A DNA stretch of 64,000 bases from an uncultured Lachnospiraceae bacterium (GTDB lineage: Bacteria; Bacillota; Clostridia; Lachnospirales; Lachnospiraceae), in contig CAJTUZ010000008.1 of the NCBI GenBank assembly GCA_910579735.1, positions 1 to 64,000 of the forward strand. The letters run 5' to 3'. Position 1 is the stretch's first letter, and the number at the start of each line of letters is the position of its first letter. Shown here in pieces: positions 43,859 through 53,330 of this stretch. The notes beneath the pieces were generated by a model, which was not told the DNA's origin, made no database searches, and saw nothing but the letters and a program-made list of their open reading frames with translations. Both the position numbers and the translations under genes were made by a program.

Positions 43859-44899
43859 TTACGGCATTTTTCCCGGTACATTCAAATAAACGTCCTCTTT
43901 CAGGTGAAATCCGCTGTTGATAATAATCTCATCCATATTTTCTTCCGTCACGCTGACAGGCTCCAGCCCGACATACGGAATCAGGAAGTTCCCGTTATCC
44001 AATAAAGTAACGTCTTCTCCCGTGATCTCCTCTCCGCGGGCCAGCGCCACTGCGCATTCCGCCGCGCGCTGCGCCAGTTTTTCCACCGGTTTGTAGACTG
44101 TCATGACCTGCGTCCCTTCTACGATCCTCTGACAGGCTTCCAGATCCGCATCCTGTCCTACCACGAGCACTTTACCGGCCATTCTTTTTTCCGCCAGAAC
44201 CGGCACCACCTGACTGGCTATATTGTCGTTGCCGCACATAATGGCATCGGCCGCAGAAACGATGTCCATATTCTCATACATATATTCCGCCGCAGCTTCC
44301 GCGAGCCAGCCATCCGCATGGATAGAGTCCAAGATCTCTATATTATTTCTTTTCATGACCTTTTTAAATTCCCCTTCCACCATCGGCACATTGCTGTCTG
44401 TAGGGGATCCTCCGAGCATTAATACGGAACCGCCGGCCAGTCCGTTATCTACAAGCGCTTCCGCCATCATTTCCCCGACCGCTCCGTTATCAAAAGAAAT
44501 ATACAGATCGATATCCGCATTATAGATCAGACGGTCATAAGCGATCACCTTGATTCCTTCCGCCTGCGCCTTTTTGACGGAACTCTGCAGGCCGGCGGAA
44601 TCGATGCAGATGATCACGATAACATCCATACCCTTTTGGATAAAATAATCTATGTGCTTTTTCTGCTCCGCCAGATCTCCGTTCGCATTCTGCACATTGA
44701 CTTCCGCACCAAGCTCTTTGGCCGTCGAAACAAATACATCCCGGTCCCTCTGCCATCTTTCGATAACAAAAGAGTCGAAACTCATGCCTATCTGAATCTT
44801 CGTTTCTTCCTCTGTATCCGACGTATCCTGATTGTCCGTGTTACCGCAGGCCGTTATCATAAATGCCAGGCACAGTATAAAGACCAGTACTCTTTTCAT
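43859..44899 (-). CDS. XylF-like sugar-binding lipoprotein
   Basis: A 346-residue lipoprotein (lipobox ITAC, Cys18) with a type 1 periplasmic-binding fold (IGMSFDSFVIERWQRDRDVF, KVIAYDRLIYNADIDLYISFDNGAVGEMMA, KVLVVGQDADLEACQRI). It is clearly homologous to the ChvE-like protein next door, but shorter and without the long linker. It is grouped with the sensor genes, 23 bases after the YesN gene, so it may deliver ligand to sensing, to transport, or to both. Confidence 0.9.
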   Translation of the reverse strand: MKRVLVFILCLAFMITACGNTDNQDTSDTEEETKIQIGMSFDSFVIERWQRDRDVFVSTAKELGAEVNVQNANGDLAEQKKHIDYFIQKGMDVIVIICIDSAGLQSSVKKAQAEGIKVIAYDRLIYNADIDLYISFDNGAVGEMMAEALVDNGLAGGSVLMLGGSPTDSNVPMVEGEFKKVMKRNNIEILDSIHADGWLAEAAAEYMYENMDIVSAADAIMCGNDNIASQVVPVLAEKRMAGKVLVVGQDADLEACQRIVEGTQVMTVYKPVEKLAQRAAECAVALARGEEITGEDVTLLDNGNFLIPYVGLEPVSVTEENMDEIIINSGFHLKEDVYLNVPGKMP

Positions 44900-44922
44900 T
44901 CTCTTACCCTTTCTTCGTTCGT

Positions 44923-46512
44923 TTATACATTTTTATATTCGGTCGGCGTAACACCCACATTTTTCTTAAACGATCTGCTGAAATAATTCGGATCCGAATA
45001 GCCGCACATAGAACAGATCTCCTTCATGGACAATTCGGTCGTACTGAGCAGCTCTTTGGCTTTATCTATCCGGATATTTGTCAGATACTCGATAAAATTC
45101 TCTCCCGTCCCTTCCTTAAATATTTTGCTGAAATAATAGGGACTGATATTGGCCGCTCTCGATACATCATCAAGAGAAATATCTTTATTAAAATTATTTT
45201 TGATATATGTCCTGGACATTTCGATAATACTGTTGGATTTTTCCTCTCTTTTGCTCTGAATGTTCTGGCAGGCATCCATGATCTTCTCCAGAAACCACTT
45301 TCTGATAATCTCCAGATCATCGGTATTCATCAGCGTCGGCAGATAATCCTGCCTGGAATGAAACTGATAAGTCATACCGCCCTTATCATATGCAATATGC
45401 TCTGTCCATAAAGCAAATTCCAATGCTTTCAGACGGATCTCCATTAAACTTTCTTTGCCGTTATCCGCCATCCAGTCAAAGAAGCTCCTCGCCGTCGCAA
45501 GCGCCTGATTTGTTTCCCCCTTCTCCACCTCGTCAAACAGTTGTTTCTCCAGATGAATCGGGTAATCATCCTCATAATCGCAGCCGATCGGCAGATCGTC
45601 CGCATGGGCCACGCTGCCGGTTGTCATGGCAAGGGCATTCAGCGCCTCATTATATGAGGCCGCCATTTCCTGCAATACGCCTACTTTACCGATTCCTATC
45701 CGAAAGCTGATCCCGGTTTTTCTTCGCATATGGCGGACAAGCTCCCTTGTCCGTTCAATCAGATCAATTCTTTCATTATAATCCATTTCATCGTTCTCAT
45801 ACGGCACCAGAACCGCCAGCTTATTTGCCATGACCGTGCCGACAATACAGTCAAAATACTCTTTGACACATTCCCGCACTTCCTGATAATGCTGCTGCAT
45901 CTTCACACTGCTGCCTACCGCATTTGTCATGTGACTGCCTTCCTGTCCATCACCGCACACAACAGAAAACATATAAGCATAATTCTTGTCCAGTCCGAGA
46001 ATCGTTTTATAGTTATCGATATCCTCCGTAAACTGCTCCTGCAAAAGAATATCATAGATCAGTCCGCTTTCGATGATCGGTATGACTGTTTCAAGTTTTT
46101 CTTTTACAAGAAGATCATTGCTTCTTTTCTCCCGTTCTCCTTCAACGATCTCCATACCCCTTTTTAAGACAGCAATGATCTTGGTCCGTTCCATCGGCTT
46201 CGTAATATATTCCAGAACGCCCAGTTTAATCGCTTCTTTGGCATAATCAAACTTATCATAGGCAGACATGACGATAAAAAGGACATTGCCGTTGCTCTTC
46301 CGGATCTCTTTCATCGCTTCGATCCCGTTTATTCCAGGCATCTGAATATCCATAATGGCAATATCCGGCCGGAATTTCTCCGCCAGCTCGATTACGCTCC
46401 TTCCTGTTTTGGCATATTCTACCATACACTCGTCTCCGAATTCTTTCTCTATAATGAATTTCAGCGAATCGATAACGATTCCCTCATCATCAGCCAGCAT
46501 GATCTTATACAT
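44923..46512 (-). CDS. YesN-type AraC-family response regulator
   Basis: A 529-residue regulator. The receiver domain has Asp55 (IAIMDIQMPGINGIEAM) and the switch Lys in YITKPMERTKI. A long middle region (about 140-400) is followed by two AraC helix-turn-helix motifs at the C-terminus (DISLDDVSRAANISPYYFSKIF and MKEICSMCGYSDPNYFSRSFKK). ATG overlaps the end of the kinase gene by eight bases. By analogy with XylFII-LytS-YesN it should activate the sugar-transport genes downstream; the repeats at 43727-43819 are possible targets. Confidence 0.95.
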   Translation of the reverse strand: MYKIMLADDEGIVIDSLKFIIEKEFGDECMVEYAKTGRSVIELAEKFRPDIAIMDIQMPGINGIEAMKEIRKSNGNVLFIVMSAYDKFDYAKEAIKLGVLEYITKPMERTKIIAVLKRGMEIVEGEREKRSNDLLVKEKLETVIPIIESGLIYDILLQEQFTEDIDNYKTILGLDKNYAYMFSVVCGDGQEGSHMTNAVGSSVKMQQHYQEVRECVKEYFDCIVGTVMANKLAVLVPYENDEMDYNERIDLIERTRELVRHMRRKTGISFRIGIGKVGVLQEMAASYNEALNALAMTTGSVAHADDLPIGCDYEDDYPIHLEKQLFDEVEKGETNQALATARSFFDWMADNGKESLMEIRLKALEFALWTEHIAYDKGGMTYQFHSRQDYLPTLMNTDDLEIIRKWFLEKIMDACQNIQSKREEKSNSIIEMSRTYIKNNFNKDISLDDVSRAANISPYYFSKIFKEGTGENFIEYLTNIRIDKAKELLSTTELSMKEICSMCGYSDPNYFSRSFKKNVGVTPTEYKNV

Positions 46513-48007
46513 CGTCTTCCTCCCGTTCTCTGACCGGCAGATAAATGATCACTTCCGTTCCTTTATCTTTGCCCTCACTGATAATCGACATAACATCCTC
46601 GCTCTCCGTAAAAAGTTTCAGCCTGGCTATTACGTTATCCATACCGATCCCATTGGAGCCTGCCGCAAGTTCCTCTTCTCTGTAAGTACCGCTTATCACT
46701 TTGTCGATCGTCTCTTTGCTCATTCCGATGCCGTTATCCCGGATACTGATACAGGCGACATCATCCGTCCGGTATACGGACACCCATATCCGGCCTTCAT
46801 CTGCCATTTCACGGATACCATGGTTGACACAGTTTTCCACGACAGGCTGTAAGATCATACTCGGCATTTCCACACGCATAAGTGATTTGTCTACTTTTTT
46901 CTCATAATGGATATCCCCGGAAAAGCGGACATTCAGAATATAAATATAATTGTCCACCAGCTCGATCTCTTCCCGGATTGTAACGGTCTCGTCTCCCTTT
47001 TTCACATTATAGCGGAAAAATTCGGCCATATTCTGCACATATTGATAAGTCCTGTCCGCCCCCTCCAGCATGGCAAGCTGTGCGCCCGCATTCAGCGTAT
47101 TAAAAAGAAAGTGCGGATTGATCTGTGCCTGTAAGTATTTCAACTGGGCATCTTTCAAATGCGCTTCCATCATCAGCTCATTTTCTTTCATCACACGTTC
47201 CACTTCCATGCTGTGACGGATGCGCTCTATATATTCCCTGATATTGATGACCATCTGGTTAAAAGCGCCTGTTACAACGCCGATTTCATCCTGAGACTGC
47301 ACTTCCAGAATTTCTATATCGAAATTCCCGTTTGCCACTTCGTCCGCAGACTTTGACAGGTCTTTAAGCGGACTGATAATGGTCCCTACCAGCTTAACGA
47401 TCATGCTGACATTCATTATAATGACTGCGATGATAATACCGATACCAAAGGTTTCAAACAAATGAAAAGCATGCGTGAGCTTCGTATAATTTTCGGAATT
47501 GTATTTAAACTGCTGGTTATTCAGATTGTTGATATACGTATTGATATAATCATACAGCTGTGCGGCATTCTCGTAACGCACTCTGTACTTTTCAACATTC
47601 CGCCCGCGCTTTGCTTCTATTGTCTGGTCCGTTATCTCCAGATACCCGGCGGACATATGCTTGATATTACGCTTCATACGTTCATAAAAAGTTCCGCTTA
47701 CGTCGTCGCTCAGCTCTTCTACGAGCATCAGAAAGTCCTGGGAACTTCGATAATATTCTTCCAGAGAATCGCTCGTCTTGGCATTCAGGTAATCGGTCAT
47801 ACTTGTCTGCACATCTTTGAGCGCCGCCGACAATTCATTCAGATTCAGGTTGTCCAGATATACCAGTTCCAGCTCCTTCGACATACGGTTGATCCCCAAT
47901 ATCAGAAGGATATTGACCAGGCAGACGAACAGGCTGGTAATGATATAGATACTGCTGATCTTGCCCTGTAGCGATATATTGTTGAAGGCAAAAAGTTTCT
48001 TATTCAT
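46505..48007 (-). CDS. YesM/LytS-type sensor histidine kinase
   Basis: A 500-residue kinase from the chosen ATG (48007). Two membrane segments (about 14-38 and 190-215) flank a mostly helical external domain. Then come HAMP (LVGTIISPLKDLSKSADEV), the His_kinase motif (AQINPHFLFNTLNAG) and an ATPase domain (VVENCVNHGI, RDNGIGMS, GIGMDNV). The start lies at the end of the sensor gene with GGAGGTGAT upstream and overlaps that gene by eight bases, so the three products are likely made together. Confidence 0.95.
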   Translation of the reverse strand: MNKKLFAFNNISLQGKISSIYIITSLFVCLVNILLILGINRMSKELELVYLDNLNLNELSAALKDVQTSMTDYLNAKTSDSLEEYYRSSQDFLMLVEELSDDVSGTFYERMKRNIKHMSAGYLEITDQTIEAKRGRNVEKYRVRYENAAQLYDYINTYINNLNNQQFKYNSENYTKLTHAFHLFETFGIGIIIAVIIMNVSMIVKLVGTIISPLKDLSKSADEVANGNFDIEILEVQSQDEIGVVTGAFNQMVINIREYIERIRHSMEVERVMKENELMMEAHLKDAQLKYLQAQINPHFLFNTLNAGAQLAMLEGADRTYQYVQNMAEFFRYNVKKGDETVTIREEIELVDNYIYILNVRFSGDIHYEKKVDKSLMRVEMPSMILQPVVENCVNHGIREMADEGRIWVSVYRTDDVACISIRDNGIGMSKETIDKVISGTYREEELAAGSNGIGMDNVIARLKLFTESEDVMSIISEGKDKGTEVIIYLPVREREEDDV

Positions 48008-49085
48008 CCTCCGTATCACCTCCATCCAGATACAGGGAAACATTCTCTTTATTGATCAGTTCTATATCCGCTATAAAATACTGGCTGGTATTTCCGTAAG
48101 TATTGTACTCCGTCAGGGCATCGACACAGTATTTCCCCATTTGTGCCGTATCAATGGAGATCGTGGCATCGATCACGTTCCTGTCGATGGCTTTGATGAT
48201 CGTATCGGAATCATAATATCCCAGAATATTGACCTGCCCTACTTTATTATAATCCACGACCGCCTGATAAACACATACGGTATTCAGCTCGTTTAAACAT
48301 ACAATAATGTCCGGCAGATCCTCTTCCATAAAAATATCCCGGATCGATTCTTCTACGGAGAAGGTATTGGTGCCATCGATAGAAACCAGGGAAAGTTCAA
48401 TCTCCATCCCTTCCTGCTTCTCATTCTCGATCGTTTCCTGAATGCCCGAACACAGAATGTTCTGACCGGAATCCTGCGCATAGGCGTTTACTAAAACCAT
48501 AACCCTGACAGGCCGCTTCTCTGCCTCCACCTGCGTCTCATCATCCTGCGCCTGCGTTGAAAAATGTTTCATCTGTGCGATCTCCAGCACTTCCCTGCCA
48601 TACTCCCTGCCCAGGTCATAACTGCCGATCCCGACGAACGTACACCGTTCGCTTCTCGTATTATCTCCATACAATGTTACGACCGGAATCCCCTGCCCGG
48701 CTGCCTCATTGATCAGTTCCGTCATTTCATCGCTCTCATCTGCCCCGACAATAATACCATCCACCTCGGAAGCAATCGCTATCCGCATCAAATCTTCTCT
48801 GGAATAACCGTTCTCAAAGAAATCATTGAGCAGATCCACATAACTGTTCTTCGAAAGGCCGGCCTCGTAGGCGCCCTCATAAACGGAGCGCCAAAGCGAA
48901 GAATTCGTATCGCCTGCAATCATAATATAATAGTTATCATACTGATTGGTATCCGATTTCTGTGTAAACCGACGGATGTAAAACCCGAAGAAAAAAATCA
49001 CCGCCATTGTTGTTGTCGCAATGAGCAGTCCTGTCATGATCAGATACCCTCTGTAATTTTTCTTTTTATTTCTGCTCTTTTCCAT
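48000..49085 (-). CDS. Membrane-anchored sugar-binding sensor (XylFII-like)
   Basis: A 361-residue protein: a basic cytoplasmic tail, one uncleaved transmembrane segment (about 15-36) and an external type 1 periplasmic-binding domain (YYIMIAGDTNSSLWRSVYEGAY, DGIIVGADESDEMTELINEA, VNILGYYDSDTIIKAI). There is no lipobox, so it stays anchored. Together with the YesM/LytS and YesN genes it reproduces the described three-component sugar sensor of Clostridium beijerinckii, in which XylFII binds xylose and presents it to LytS. ATG at 49085 follows GAGAGG; an upstream ATG at 49106 lacks a site. The ligand is inferred. Confidence 0.88.
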   Translation of the reverse strand: MEKSRNKKKNYRGYLIMTGLLIATTTMAVIFFFGFYIRRFTQKSDTNQYDNYYIMIAGDTNSSLWRSVYEGAYEAGLSKNSYVDLLNDFFENGYSREDLMRIAIASEVDGIIVGADESDEMTELINEAAGQGIPVVTLYGDNTRSERCTFVGIGSYDLGREYGREVLEIAQMKHFSTQAQDDETQVEAEKRPVRVMVLVNAYAQDSGQNILCSGIQETIENEKQEGMEIELSLVSIDGTNTFSVEESIRDIFMEEDLPDIIVCLNELNTVCVYQAVVDYNKVGQVNILGYYDSDTIIKAIDRNVIDATISIDTAQMGKYCVDALTEYNTYGNTSQYFIADIELINKENVSLYLDGGDTEDE

Positions 49086-49257
49086 ACTACCTCTCCGGCT
49101 CTCCACATTTTCTTATATTCCCGTCCAGTATAACATACCTTATCGTCAGCTTCTACTCGTATTCCGATAATCGGAACCGTCCCGGTCGATATCACGTTCC
49201 TGTTTCCATTTCATCATACCGCCCCTATCAGAGCAGTGCTCTATCTGCCTGAAATCT

Positions 49258-49266
49258 ATTATAGCA
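49258..49266 (-). promoter_or_regulatory. Candidate extended -10 promoter of the sugar-sensor operon
   Basis: Minus strand TGCTATAAT is an extended -10 element with no good -35 box. A second, TGTTATACT, lies nearer the gene (about 49128-49136). Either could start the operon. The rest of the 49086-49316 interval shows no gene. Confidence 0.45.
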
Positions 49267-49316
49267 TACCCTTTTGTATTTTATAATTTCTTTATTTTTT
49301 GTTTAGGATTCCGTTA

Positions 49317-49345
49317 TTGACCTTTTGTTATATATGATGTATAAC
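49317..49345 (+). promoter_or_regulatory. Promoter of hsp20
   Basis: TTGACC (49317-49322) and TATAAC (49340-49345), spacing 17, about 125 bases before the ATG. No CIRCE element is seen. Confidence 0.6.
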
Positions 49346-49401
49346 ATTTATATACAGAGGAACAGATCAGCCGTTTCCTTTGCAGTATAACAAAAAATAC
49401 T

Positions 49402-49430
49402 GAAAATACAGAAATGTTTCCTGTATTTTC
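49402..49430 (+). promoter_or_regulatory. Perfect inverted repeat in the hsp20 leader
   Basis: GAAAATACAG (49402-49411) and CTGTATTTTC (49421-49430) pair fully across nine bases, 40 bases before the start codon. The AU-rich stem could be an operator or a heat-labile RNA structure; no T run follows, so a terminator is unlikely. Confidence 0.5.
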
Positions 49431-49469
49431 GGCAACAATAAGAAGTAACATATAAAAGGAGGAATAATT

Positions 49470-49922
49470 ATGTTAAGACCTGCATTATTTGACAACCGCA
49501 GCTACAAACCTATGTTTTTTGATGATTCCTTTGATAAAATGGTTGACGACGCTTTCCGTGATTTCTGGGGCGGCAGCGAACTCGAACGGCACGACGCTTT
49601 CAGAACCGACGTAATCGATCAGGGTGATAAATACCTGCTGCAGGCGGAACTTCCCGGCTTCCGGAAAGAGGATATCAATATTGATCTGAAAAACGATCTT
49701 TTAACGATCTCCGCTTCCCACAAGGAAGAAAAGGACGAAGAGGATCAGAATAAATATATCCGTAAAGAAAGATGCTACCGTTCTTATTCCAGAAGTTTCC
49801 GCGTAAGCAATATGGAAGCCGGCGATATAGACGCTTCCTATAACAACGGCATACTGGAAGTGACATTCCCGAAAAAAGATCCGGAAACCAAAGATTCCGT
49901 ATGCAGAATCGAGATCAAATAA
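49470..49922 (+). CDS. Hsp20/alpha-crystallin small heat-shock protein
   Basis: A 150-residue ATP-independent chaperone that holds unfolded proteins. The alpha-crystallin domain spans about 45-140 (TDVIDQGDKYLLQAELPGFRKEDINIDL...YRSYSRSFRV...NNGILEVTFPKK), preceded by a short Phe-rich N-terminal arm. AAAGGAGG lies at a good distance before ATG. It is a single-gene unit ended by a perfect palindromic terminator. The leader carries an inverted repeat. Confidence 0.96.
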   Translation: MLRPALFDNRSYKPMFFDDSFDKMVDDAFRDFWGGSELERHDAFRTDVIDQGDKYLLQAELPGFRKEDINIDLKNDLLTISASHKEEKDEEDQNKYIRKERCYRSYSRSFRVSNMEAGDIDASYNNGILEVTFPKKDPETKDSVCRIEIK

Positions 49923-49955
49923 AAAGTGACTGGCCTTATAAGGCCAGTCCTTTTT
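49923..49955. terminator. Bidirectional terminator shared by hsp20 and argC
   Basis: GACTGGCCT and AGGCCAGTC (49928-49949) form a perfect stem with an A run before it and CTTTTTC after it. The last codons and stop of argC (to 49936) lie inside the stem. Confidence 0.9.
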
Positions 49956-50883
49956 CTTCTTCGCATCCTAACATAATGTTCAGACATTGCACCGCCGCAC
50001 CCGAAGCGCCTTTGCCCAGATTATCAAATTGCGCGGAAAGTACTATTCTGTCATCATTTCCCGTTATATAAACTTTTAAGCCATCCCAGCCGCTTAATGT
50101 ATTGCCGGCTAACATACCATCATATAAATCTTCGTTTCCGTTTTCCACGACCTGAATAAATTTCGCACCCTGATAAAATCCGGCAAAATATTCCGTCATT
50201 TCTTTCGGATTTTTACAGCTTTTCAAGTATTCCGTATAAATCGGAACAGAAACGACCATTCCGCTGTAATAATCTGCAATGATAGGAGAAAACAACGGTT
50301 CTCTTGTAAGACCTGCAACCGCTTTCATTTCCTTTAAATGCTTGTGCTGCTGCGTCAGTGCATATTCCCTCGGCGCATCGATATCTTTATTGCGGTTCGG
50401 GTCTTCATACTCCGCGATCTTTTTCTTACCGCCGCCGCTGTAACCCGTCAGGGAAAAGGAAACTACCGGATAATCTGCCGGAAGAACGCCCTCCTTGACA
50501 AGCGGATAAACAAGCGATAGAAATCCCGTCGCATGACATCCCGGTACCGCCACTCTCTTACCGTTTCTTATTGCGTCCCTGTGCGCCGCAGACAATTCCG
50601 GAAAACCATAGGCCCATCCGTCCAACGTACGATGCGCCGTAGAAGCGTCGATGATCCTTACTTTCTCATTCTCCACCAGACTTACCGCTTCTCTTGCCGC
50701 AGCATCCGGCAGGCAGAGAAACGTAACATCCGATTCGTTGATCAGTCTCTTTCTCTCCGCAGTATCTTTTCTAAGGTCGCCTGCGATCGAAAGAATTTCG
50801 ATATCGTCTCTGCCTGCAAAGCGTTCATATATTCTTAATCCGGTCGTGCCTTCACTGCCGTCGATAAAAATTTTTGTTTTCAT
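49936..50883 (-). CDS. argC: N-acetyl-gamma-glutamyl-phosphate reductase, type 2
   Basis: The third step of arginine synthesis, NADPH reduction of N-acetylglutamyl phosphate to the semialdehyde. The 315-residue length and N-terminus KIFIDGSEGTTGLRIYERF are those of the shorter type 2 enzyme. The catalytic cysteine is in AVPGCHATGFL. ATG at 50883 begins at the nucleotide-binding fold; another ATG four codons upstream is closer to AAAGG, and neither spacing is ideal. No other arginine genes are near. Confidence 0.93.
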   Translation of the reverse strand: MKTKIFIDGSEGTTGLRIYERFAGRDDIEILSIAGDLRKDTAERKRLINESDVTFLCLPDAAAREAVSLVENEKVRIIDASTAHRTLDGWAYGFPELSAAHRDAIRNGKRVAVPGCHATGFLSLVYPLVKEGVLPADYPVVSFSLTGYSGGGKKKIAEYEDPNRNKDIDAPREYALTQQHKHLKEMKAVAGLTREPLFSPIIADYYSGMVVSVPIYTEYLKSCKNPKEMTEYFAGFYQGAKFIQVVENGNEDLYDGMLAGNTLSGWDGLKVYITGNDDRIVLSAQFDNLGKGASGAAVQCLNIMLGCEEEKGLAL

Positions 50884-51029
50884 ACCAGTAACCATACCTT
50901 TCTTTCTGTCCGCAGATTTTCTACGACAGCCATAGTAATTCTTTATCTGACTGTACATTTTCTTCCACCATAATACAATACCTGAAACTTTATGGCAACC
51001 GGTTTTTATCTTTCCGCAGGAAAACCTTT

Positions 51030-53156
51030 CTACTGCTGCAGATTCAGTTCCATCTTTACAGGCTGCATGCCAAGCAGTTCCACGCTTCTTTCGTCAGGCT
51101 GTGAAATACCTGCATATAAGACATAACTGTCTCCGTCTTTTATACGTTCTCCTTTGTCATTCACAACCGACAACGCTCTTCCTTTTACAACAAGTTCCGT
51201 TTCCACGCTTTCTCCCGCTTTCATGAAAATACGTTTAAACGCGCATAAAGAAGGATTTTTCACCGCATGTTCGGACTCGGTATTTTTTACATATACTTGA
51301 ATTACGTCTTCCGTATCGTACGTTCCCTGATTTTTAGACGTTACTTTTACAGTAACGTCAGGCAGGCCCAAACCATCCTTTGTTTCTAAAATACCGGTGA
51401 TCACGGCATCCGTAACGGTCACTTTGCCGTAAGTCAATCCGAAACCGAACGGATACTGCGCCTTCTCTTCCATATAACGGTACGTCCTTCCCTTCATATG
51501 ATAATCCGTAAATTCAGGTAAGCTATTCAGATTATGATAAAAAGTAACCGGCAGCTTTCCGGAAGGCGAAACCTCCCCGAATATCATCTCCGCAGCATTC
51601 TTTCCGCCTCTCGCACCGGGATACCAAAGCTGCAGCAATGCGTTAAAATGTTCCGCAGGATAACTTAAATCGATCGCGCTTCCCGTCATCAGACAAAAGA
51701 CCGTCGGTTTTCCTGTTTCGGCAATGACTTCCATCAGATCCCTTTGTGCTTTCGGAAGCAGCAGATCCAGCTTGTCACCGGATGCATAACTATTTCCCGT
51801 GTCGCCTTCCTCTCCTTCCAATGTTTCATCCAGACCGAGGCACAATACGACTACATCGCTGTGTTCTGCAACAATGCGCGCTTCCTGCAGCCTGTCGCCC
51901 GCCAGCGCAAGCGCTTCCGTTTTTTCTTCGAAAAGTGCGCACCCTTCCGAAAAAAGGACTCTGGCCTTACCTGCGGCATATCTTTGAATACCCTCCGAAA
52001 CGGTAATATACTCGGAAGATGTTCCGTGATAATTTCCGACAAGACATTTTCTGCTGTTTGCATTCGGCCCGATCACGCCGATCGTCTTAATCTTATTAAG
52101 ATCTAAAGGCAGGATGCCATCATTTTTCAAAAGCACGATACTTTCCCTGGCCGCCTTCTCCGCCAGCGCGATATGTTCTTCACATTCCACTTTTTCATAG
52201 GGAATCTCATCATATTCATTTTTTTCAAACAATCCCAGCATATACCGCGTCGTAAATAAACGTACCGCAGCTTCCGTTATGGCTTCTTCCGTTACAAGTC
52301 CCTGCTGATATGCACTTAAGAGGTGAAGATAGGTAACGCCGCAGTTTAAGTCACAGCCTGCATTCAACGCCAGCGCCGCCGATTCCGCCGCAGTTGACGT
52401 CACCATATGATTTTCATGAAAATCTTTGATTGCCCAGCAGTCGGAAACATAATGTCCTTCAAAATGCCATTTGTCTCTTAAAATATCCTGAATCAGAGTC
52501 TTGCTTCCGCAACACGGTTCTCCGTTTACTCTGTTATAGGCGCCCATAACTGCCTCAACGCCCGCTTCTTTTACCAATGCTTCAAATGCAGGCAGATAAG
52601 TTTCTTCCATATCTTTCGGATCAGCCTGGGCGTCAAACTCGTGTCTTATTGCCTCCGGGCCGGAATGTACGGCAAAATGTTTTGCGCAGGCCGCAGTTTT
52701 CATGACTTCGCCATCTCCCTGCAGTCCTTTTACATAGGCTGTGCCGAGGCGGGACGTCAGATAGGGGTCTTCTCCATAAGTTTCATGTCCCCGTCCCCAT
52801 CTCGGATCACGGAAAATATTGACATTCGGGGACCAGAAGGTAAGTCCTTTATAGATATCTCTGTCACCATGCGCAGAATATTCATTATATTTGGCTCTGC
52901 CTTCTTCCGCCACGCAATCGGCAACTTTTTCAAGCAGTTCCTCGTCAAAAGATGCCGCCATACCGATAGCCTGCGGAAATACCGTCGCAATACCGGCTCT
53001 CGCCACACCGTGTAAAGCCTCGCCCCACCAGTTATAAGCGGGAATGTCAAGCCGCTCTATGGCCGGCGCATCATACCGCAGCTGACTCGCACGTTCTTCC
53101 AGCGTCATCTTGTTTACAAGTTCTTTTGCCTTGCTTCTTGCCTCTTCTCTTTTCAT
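51030..53156 (-). CDS. GH3 family beta-glycosidase
   Basis: A 708-residue cytoplasmic enzyme without signal peptide. The N-terminal barrel holds the nucleophile Asp in GHYVSDCWAIKDF, and KHFAVHSGPE is also typical. The alpha/beta sandwich (ESIVLLKNDGILPLDLNKIKTIGVIGPNA) and a C-terminal fibronectin III-like domain (VQVYVKN...LCAFKRIFMKAGESV) complete the usual three-domain layout. Members include beta-glucosidases and beta-xylosidases; the substrate is open, but a xylosidase would suit the pentose-uptake genes nearby. ATG at 53156 has only a distant AAAGGA. Confidence 0.93.
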   Translation of the reverse strand: MKREEARSKAKELVNKMTLEERASQLRYDAPAIERLDIPAYNWWGEALHGVARAGIATVFPQAIGMAASFDEELLEKVADCVAEEGRAKYNEYSAHGDRDIYKGLTFWSPNVNIFRDPRWGRGHETYGEDPYLTSRLGTAYVKGLQGDGEVMKTAACAKHFAVHSGPEAIRHEFDAQADPKDMEETYLPAFEALVKEAGVEAVMGAYNRVNGEPCCGSKTLIQDILRDKWHFEGHYVSDCWAIKDFHENHMVTSTAAESAALALNAGCDLNCGVTYLHLLSAYQQGLVTEEAITEAAVRLFTTRYMLGLFEKNEYDEIPYEKVECEEHIALAEKAARESIVLLKNDGILPLDLNKIKTIGVIGPNANSRKCLVGNYHGTSSEYITVSEGIQRYAAGKARVLFSEGCALFEEKTEALALAGDRLQEARIVAEHSDVVVLCLGLDETLEGEEGDTGNSYASGDKLDLLLPKAQRDLMEVIAETGKPTVFCLMTGSAIDLSYPAEHFNALLQLWYPGARGGKNAAEMIFGEVSPSGKLPVTFYHNLNSLPEFTDYHMKGRTYRYMEEKAQYPFGFGLTYGKVTVTDAVITGILETKDGLGLPDVTVKVTSKNQGTYDTEDVIQVYVKNTESEHAVKNPSLCAFKRIFMKAGESVETELVVKGRALSVVNDKGERIKDGDSYVLYAGISQPDERSVELLGMQPVKMELNLQQ

Positions 53157-53330
53157 ATGATTGAATTTCCTTTCTCTGATTTTTTTGTATAGCAACTCTG
53201 CAGTTTTCCCGCCGTACACAAAATTTTCATAAAACCTACACAAAACTTCCAAATTTCTTCCGTAATATGGTAACATGTTATTTTCATTATTTCAATAAAC
53301 TGATAAGATTATTGAGAAAGGGGGTGTAAC

